64,000 nt of DNA from NCBI RefSeq assembly GCF_003473485.1, contig NC_053048.1, forward strand, positions 50,713,755 through 50,777,754, in the 5' to 3' direction. The stretch's first letter is position 1. Every line of letters starts with the position of its first letter. Origin of the DNA: Medicago truncatula (Eukaryota; Streptophyta; Magnoliopsida; Fabales; Fabaceae). The position numbers and the translations under genes are program-made. The notes under the pieces are model-generated. The model was not told where the DNA came from. It saw nothing but the letters and a program-made list of their open reading frames with translations, and did not search any database. Below, in pieces: positions 59,199 through 64,000 of the stretch.

Positions 59199-62198
59199 AT
59201 GGAAAATTCATCACTTTGGCAAGGTGCGATTCTTGGTGGAATTCTCTTCTGGCTTCTCTCTTCTTCATACCTCAATCTCACTCTCAAACTTCGATCTTTC
59301 CTTCAACCTTTCGTCACTCACTATGTTCAATCCGGAACCCCAATTCTCCTCCAGATCCAGGTAACAAAAACAGAGCGCACCATAATTTTATTCTCTTAAA
59401 AATTTCATATTTTCGATGTTTTTGTTGTAAATGCTGACTTTTTTTTTTTTTTTTTTTAAATTTTTGGGTTATGCAGAGTTACAGGGCTGGATATCTTGAT
59501 GCTATTTTTTCTGGCTTGTCTTGTGTTGTTTCTGTGCCATTTTACACTGCTTTTATCCCTATGTTATTCTGGGTATGTATAATTTGATGATATTATACAA
59601 AATTTTGAGTAAAAAACTGTAAATTTATTGGAATTTGGCTTCTGTGTAGAGTGGTCATGGTCAATTGGCTAGGCAGATGACGTTGTTGATGGCGTTTTGT
59701 GATTATATAGGGAACTGTATAAAGGTGTGTATGTTTGTTTTGAATCAGAATTTGATTCAACACTTTGTTTAGTCGTTACAAGTTGTTGTATTTGTTGTCT
59801 GTGGACTCAAGGTGTTTGTTGTTTTGTCGCACTAAAGGATGTGGTTTCAGCACCAAGACCTGCATCCCCACCTGTGAGGAGAGTAACTGCTACAAAAGAT
59901 GAGGAAGAGAATGCTTTGGAATATGGATTGCCTTCTTCTCACACACTTAATACAGTTTGCTTATCTGGGTAATTCATTTTTTTATGCTTGTGAAATTGGC
60001 TTCTGCATCGTAATTTTTTGAGAAATTATCTTATTTAACTCTTTAGACATCTACAGGTTCATAAATAGTTTTCCGTAAGTGAATAACGACAAATTTATTT
60101 TAATTGAAAAGTTTCCATGGACCTAAGCCTAGGCATTTCAGATATTTTTTATTCTAATAATTTTGTTAGAGTTTAGAGCGAGCGAGTTTTGAGTTGTGTT
60201 CTTAAAGCTGCTTGCTTATAGTGGGGTTGTTGTTGGGTTGTTAGTTATGTACTCTGACCAAATAATTGATTAGGTGTGCATGCCTTACAATCCAAGTTAC
60301 ATGATTTAGCTTCATATTTCTTATCTATTTTCCGGGCCAACTAAGAAGGATTGGAAAATTAAATAAGTAAAAACATGGTAATGCATTTGCGATCATATAT
60401 TTTATGTTTCTCCGATCATCAGCTTAAATTGATTAGAAATGAGAAAGATGAAACATTTGCTTTCAATTCTCTGTGTTTATCATTAATATATGTTTTTCCT
60501 TGGAATGGATGTTTATCAGCTACCTTTTGCACTATGTCCTGACTCATACCCAAATTCAAGGTGCCTATATTACTTACTTTGGAGTTTCCCTTGCTTGCTT
60601 GTTTGTGGCCCTTGTTGGTTTAGGTAGGCTTTTTTATTACTTCTTATCTGTTAGTGGATCTCTACTTTTGGCCTATTGCAAAACAGACAATGAAAATTGT
60701 TTGTTATTTTTTGTAGGAAGAATTTATCTCGGTATGCACAGTTTGATTGATGTTGTTGCTGGCCTATTTATTGGACTCGGAATCCTTGGACTTTGGCTTA
60801 CAGTTGATGAATGCATAGACAGTTTCGTGATCTCAGGGCAAAACGGTATTCCTCTAAATGAATATTTCAGCACATGCTGCTCGCTCATGCTCATAATGTA
60901 GAAATTGAATTAGATTATATTTGTTACTAATTTCTCAAGGTTTTCAGAATTTTTGTTACTAATCTCAACAGATTGTTTTTCCTTGTATTCTAACTTATCT
61001 TAATGTGTTTTGGTTGCAGTTACAACTTTTTGGGCTGCTTTCAGCTTCCTACTGCTCTTTGCTTATCCAACTCCTGAACTTCCAACTCCAAGTTTTGAGT
61101 TTCACACTGCTTTCAATGGTGTTGCATTGGGAATTGTAAGTAATTTCTCATCTTTTAATGTCATCGAAGTGTATTTCATCTTACTTCTTTTATCATGAAT
61201 GAATATACTCTAGTTTATATAATCTCGTAATTGTATAGGGTTATACATACCGAGTGAGAACAGAATTTTGTAATGTAGCACTTGAGTAGAGTCATAGACA
61301 AAAAGAGGACATCAAATTCTGAACGTTTCTAGGGCTTGAGCTGCATCTGACTAGTTTCGAACAGTGACATTTGAAGTGAATGTGCTTCATGTAAATTCAT
61401 GCAGCGCAGCTGTAAAGTGAACACATCAAGTGCCTGGCGACAAACTATAGAGCATTAAAGATCCATATTAATCTTGAGCATGTTAGTTACAATTTGATAT
61501 GCTTGAGGATCAATGTTAAGCAAGTGTTGTCTAACAGCGGTGCTATAGTGCTATAGCATACCGGATTTTGATGAATCCTCTACAAAAACCACAATGCTAT
61601 CCTAGTTTTGCTATTAGGGCAATAACAGCCGCTGTTCAAGTTTCTGCTAATGCTTGCTGATGTAGTGACTAGTGACAATAGCGTCTAGCTGAATTAGTCT
61701 CAGGTTGTTTGTTGATTCACAGCAATAAGACCATCAAGTCACTCCCCTGAATATTTGTCAATTCACAAATATTTCCTGAGCAATTTTGTTACTTGTACTG
61801 TATATGTATTAATTTAATTGCAAATTGCGAATGTTCTTCAGGTTTCTGGGGTACAGCAAACATACCATCAGTTTCACCACAACACTGTTCCTCGTTTGTT
61901 CTCTTCAGAACTGACAGTGCTTGTATTCACGGGAAGAGTGCTCTTAGGAATACCTACGATTCTAATCGTGAAATTCTGCAGTAAGACACTTGCAAAATGG
62001 ACAATTCCCGTGGTAGCAAACACATTGGGCGTCCCAATAAAATCAACCACCTATATCCCCACATTGAATGGGGCTAAGACTGGAGAAAAGTCAAAGGCTT
62101 TCGATGTTGATACCGGAATTAGATTTCTCCAATATGCAGGTCTTGCATGGTCTGTGGTCGACCTAGTGCCATCTATTTTTTCATACACGAACCTGTGA
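59199..62198 (+). CDS. LPPD: Lipid phosphate phosphatase delta / sphingoid-phosphate phosphatase, 8 exons
   Basis: PAP2-superfamily membrane enzyme. Arabidopsis LPP-delta (SPP1) dephosphorylates long-chain-base 1-phosphates in the ER and affects stomatal/ABA responses. Exons: 59199-59360, 59477-59572, 59650-59724, 59838-59968, 60520-60623, 60717-60845, 61020-61135, 61842-62198. All are GT/AG and the sum is 1170 nt, or 389 residues. The three catalytic motifs are present: K111-x6-R118-P119 (KDVVSAPRP), P-S-S-H146 (GLPSSHT) and G-R191-x5-H197-x3-D201 (GRIYLGMHSLID). Many hydrophobic spans (for example AYITYFGVSLACLFVALVGL) fit a multi-pass protein. The start is the first ATG after a purine/pyrimidine-rich leader and gives the family N terminus (WQGAILGGILFWLL). 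Nothing suggests damage. Confidence 0.95.
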
Positions 62199-62199
62199 T

Positions 62200-63700
62200 G
62201 TGCAGATTTACCTCTATTTTATTTAATTTTTGTACAGAGAGGTACATATAATGTATCATACAAGAACACTAGATGTCTAGATCATTTCCACCCAGTGAAA
62301 TTTCATCTCGATGAGAATTCACTGAAGGCTGGTTTTGTTTTTACAAGTAGGTTTAACATAATCCATCGAAGATGTTCTTCAATCTTCACGCACCATACGA
62401 ACTAAGCAATAAACAAGTAGCCTTCGATTGGAATTGGACTAGTATTTCAAACATCCTATGTTTATGTTTAAATTTGCATATTTTTATTCTTCACGCAAGG
62501 ATTTTTCCAATTCAAAATCAAACACTAATAGAGAGCAACCAGAATTATATTGTCAAAGTACGTGTATCAAATATTATTATTTTTTTGAGAGGAGGGTACG
62601 TGTATCATATCCAATGATGTTGGTGCACAGATAGATAATATTAATTTATTTTTTGTTTTTCATAAGTTACTTTCACAAAAGGTAATTCAATTCCAATCAT
62701 GGTGGAAAAATAAATGAGTAAATAGTGAGTTACCTCTGAAATTGTAAGTTTCGTCAATTACCCCCCTGAAATTAACAAAACTTCAATTACTCCCTTGAAA
62801 TTGCACAACGTTAATCAATTTACCCCCTACGTCAAATATTTATGTTAGTCAACATAACGTTTTCCAAATACCCCCTCTGAAGTTTTGCACTTATGTGCAA
62901 AATGCCCCCTAAACTTGAAAATTTATATTTTGTTTTCTTATCTTTAAAAGTGATTGCATTATCACTGAATTGTGGAGCTTGAAACGAAGAAAAAAATACA
63001 ATATTAATAAGCAATCACATGCATGATGACAAACTAAACACACTCAACAATGAATACAAACACAACACATAAAGTTTGTGAATTGGTTTTCCTGGACAAG
63101 CCATGAGCGACAGTTAAGTGTCGTAGGGGAGAACAATAGTTAACTACCGCTCACACCAATAAACTGCAGTTAATTGTCGTTAAATGTAAAAAGGTAATTT
63201 CAAGATGTTTGAGAACATATCAGACTATCTAAAGAGCAATTTTTCAATTTTAAAGCTTTACCCTTGTAATTCGAAAGAACAAATGAAAGTGGTATTCCAA
63301 AGTTATAGTGAGTATAGTTAGATTGTTTCTTTTTTCACTCTAATAGTTTCTCACGCGTCCTACATGTTTTGGATTTTATAATATGAATTAGGTGCGAGAG
63401 TAGATATATCAAAGACAAGTCAGTCCACGTATTAGGTCTGATTTATCTTTAAAATACATACTCATTCTTCATCATATAATATCACTAGCTATATTTTTTA
63501 ACTCGTGTAAAATTGTCAAAATGACATAATTTGGGAGGGGAATTAACTATTTCATGTTAACTCTAAATCATCTCCTTGTGTTTTTGTTTCTATGAAGTGT
63601 CTTTTTTTTTAAGAGCCGATGAAGTGTCACTAAATATATCATTAATTGAATGAACCTAATCATCAAAATTTATTTATTATTAAAAACGGAGGGAGTATGT
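62200..63700. other. Downstream intergenic DNA
   Basis: No supported gene. At about 62730-62900 there are repeated 'ttacccccctgaaatt' type words, probably half of a foldback related to the gtaatatat family. Confidence 0.4.
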
Positions 63701-63712
63701 ATGTAAGCATTT

Positions 63713-63770
63713 TTCTTTTTGGTAGTGGTCGGAGTTTAAACTCCAACCTTGCCTATATTATGCATTTGTC
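63713..63770 (-). mobile_element. SINE-like scrap
   Basis: 'ggtagtggtcggagtttaaa' then 'ctccaacct' closely match the insertion at 56382-56458. The head region is missing. Confidence 0.45.
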
Positions 63771-63909
63771 GATTATGTAAGCATATTAAAGAGTAATGTA
63801 AGTGGTTTATAATTTGTAAAAAAAAATAAAAAATGCATAACTCTAACTCTATTATTATGCTGTGTACTCAAGTCCCATAGGACTCAAGACAGTTTTCATA
63901 TTCATCAAT

Positions 63910-63935
63910 TAAACCCTAACCCTAACTCTAACTCC
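63910..63935 (+). promoter_or_regulatory. Telo-box cluster before the right-edge gene
   Basis: aaaccctaaccctaact at 63911-63927 contains a telo-box (AAACCCTAA) plus a second partial repeat, about 20 bases before an ATG run. Such boxes are common in plant leaders of ribosomal and organelle-related genes. Confidence 0.55.
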
Positions 63936-63946
63936 AATCGAAGAAG

Positions 63947-64000
63947 ATGATGATGAACAAATTCAAAACTGCAATGCTTCCATTTCAGAATCTCCAATTA
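63947..64000 (+). CDS. Start of an unidentified gene, cut by the window edge
   Basis: ATGATGATG opens a frame running MMMNKFKTAMLPFQNLQL to the last base. Lys-, hydroxyl- and Leu-containing residues with no acid could fit an organelle targeting peptide, but 18 residues are too few to say. The telo-box just upstream supports a true start. Confidence 0.45.
   Translation, partial: MMMNKFKTAMLPFQNLQL

Noticed and set aside
1..64000. A new defence, biosynthetic or other multi-gene system
   Set aside because: The intact genes are unrelated single-copy plant genes on different strands, and the rest is explained by pseudogenes and transposons; no cluster logic was seen.

Overview
This is plant nuclear DNA: AT-rich, with intron-split genes, TATA boxes, telo-box promoters and many small transposons. 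The gene content and the very common repeat arms built on 'ggtcccttaa' suggest a legume, most likely Medicago or a close relative. The species is inferred and was not tested by any search.

Four genes look intact. A secreted pectinesterase lies on the minus strand at 2.4-4.1 kb. A MATH plus coiled-coil protein is on the minus strand at 12.4-15.0 kb, with a spliced 5' UTR. A CCR4-type poly(A) deadenylase is on the plus strand at 32.2-37.5 kb in 11 coding exons. A lipid phosphate phosphatase delta / sphingoid-phosphate phosphatase is on the plus strand at 59.2-62.2 kb in 8 exons. A small one-membrane-span protein at 21.2-22.0 kb also looks real but is unrecognised. A further gene probably begins at the right edge (ATG 63947, behind a telo-box).

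Between these lie gene relics. They are a truncated tandem copy of the MATH-CC gene (about 10.8-11.1 kb), the C-terminal third of a SAD2/importin-7-like gene (16.8-20.5 kb), a three-exon Ku70 remnant (23.6-24.1 kb), an Argonaute-4-clade remnant facing it (24.4-26.2 kb), and a duplicated laccase fragment (28.1 and 30.0 kb). Several show C-to-T nonsense changes in otherwise readable exons, the expected decay of methylated, unselected DNA.

The rest is mostly transposon-derived. From target-site duplications visible in the sequence I could delimit one hAT element (8 bp), seven Mutator-like or MITE-like elements (9 bp, one imperfect), one 5'-truncated LINE (18 bp) and three SINEs (10-16 bp). Piled-up insertions occur at 4.8-9.6 kb, where a possible mariner-like outer element contains others, and at 47.9-52.9 kb, where an LTR element appears to sit among parts of a palindrome-rich Mutator-like family.

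The gene set MATH-CC, CCR4, LPP-delta recalls an interval of Arabidopsis chromosome 3, so this is probably an ancestral block expanded by transposons. I found no new multi-gene system. The items most worth checking are a pectinesterase lacking a conserved active-site glutamine, an upstream ORF overlapping the CCR4 start codon, the paired Ku70/Argonaute relics, and recurring roughly 20-bp palindromes inside a Mutator-like family.
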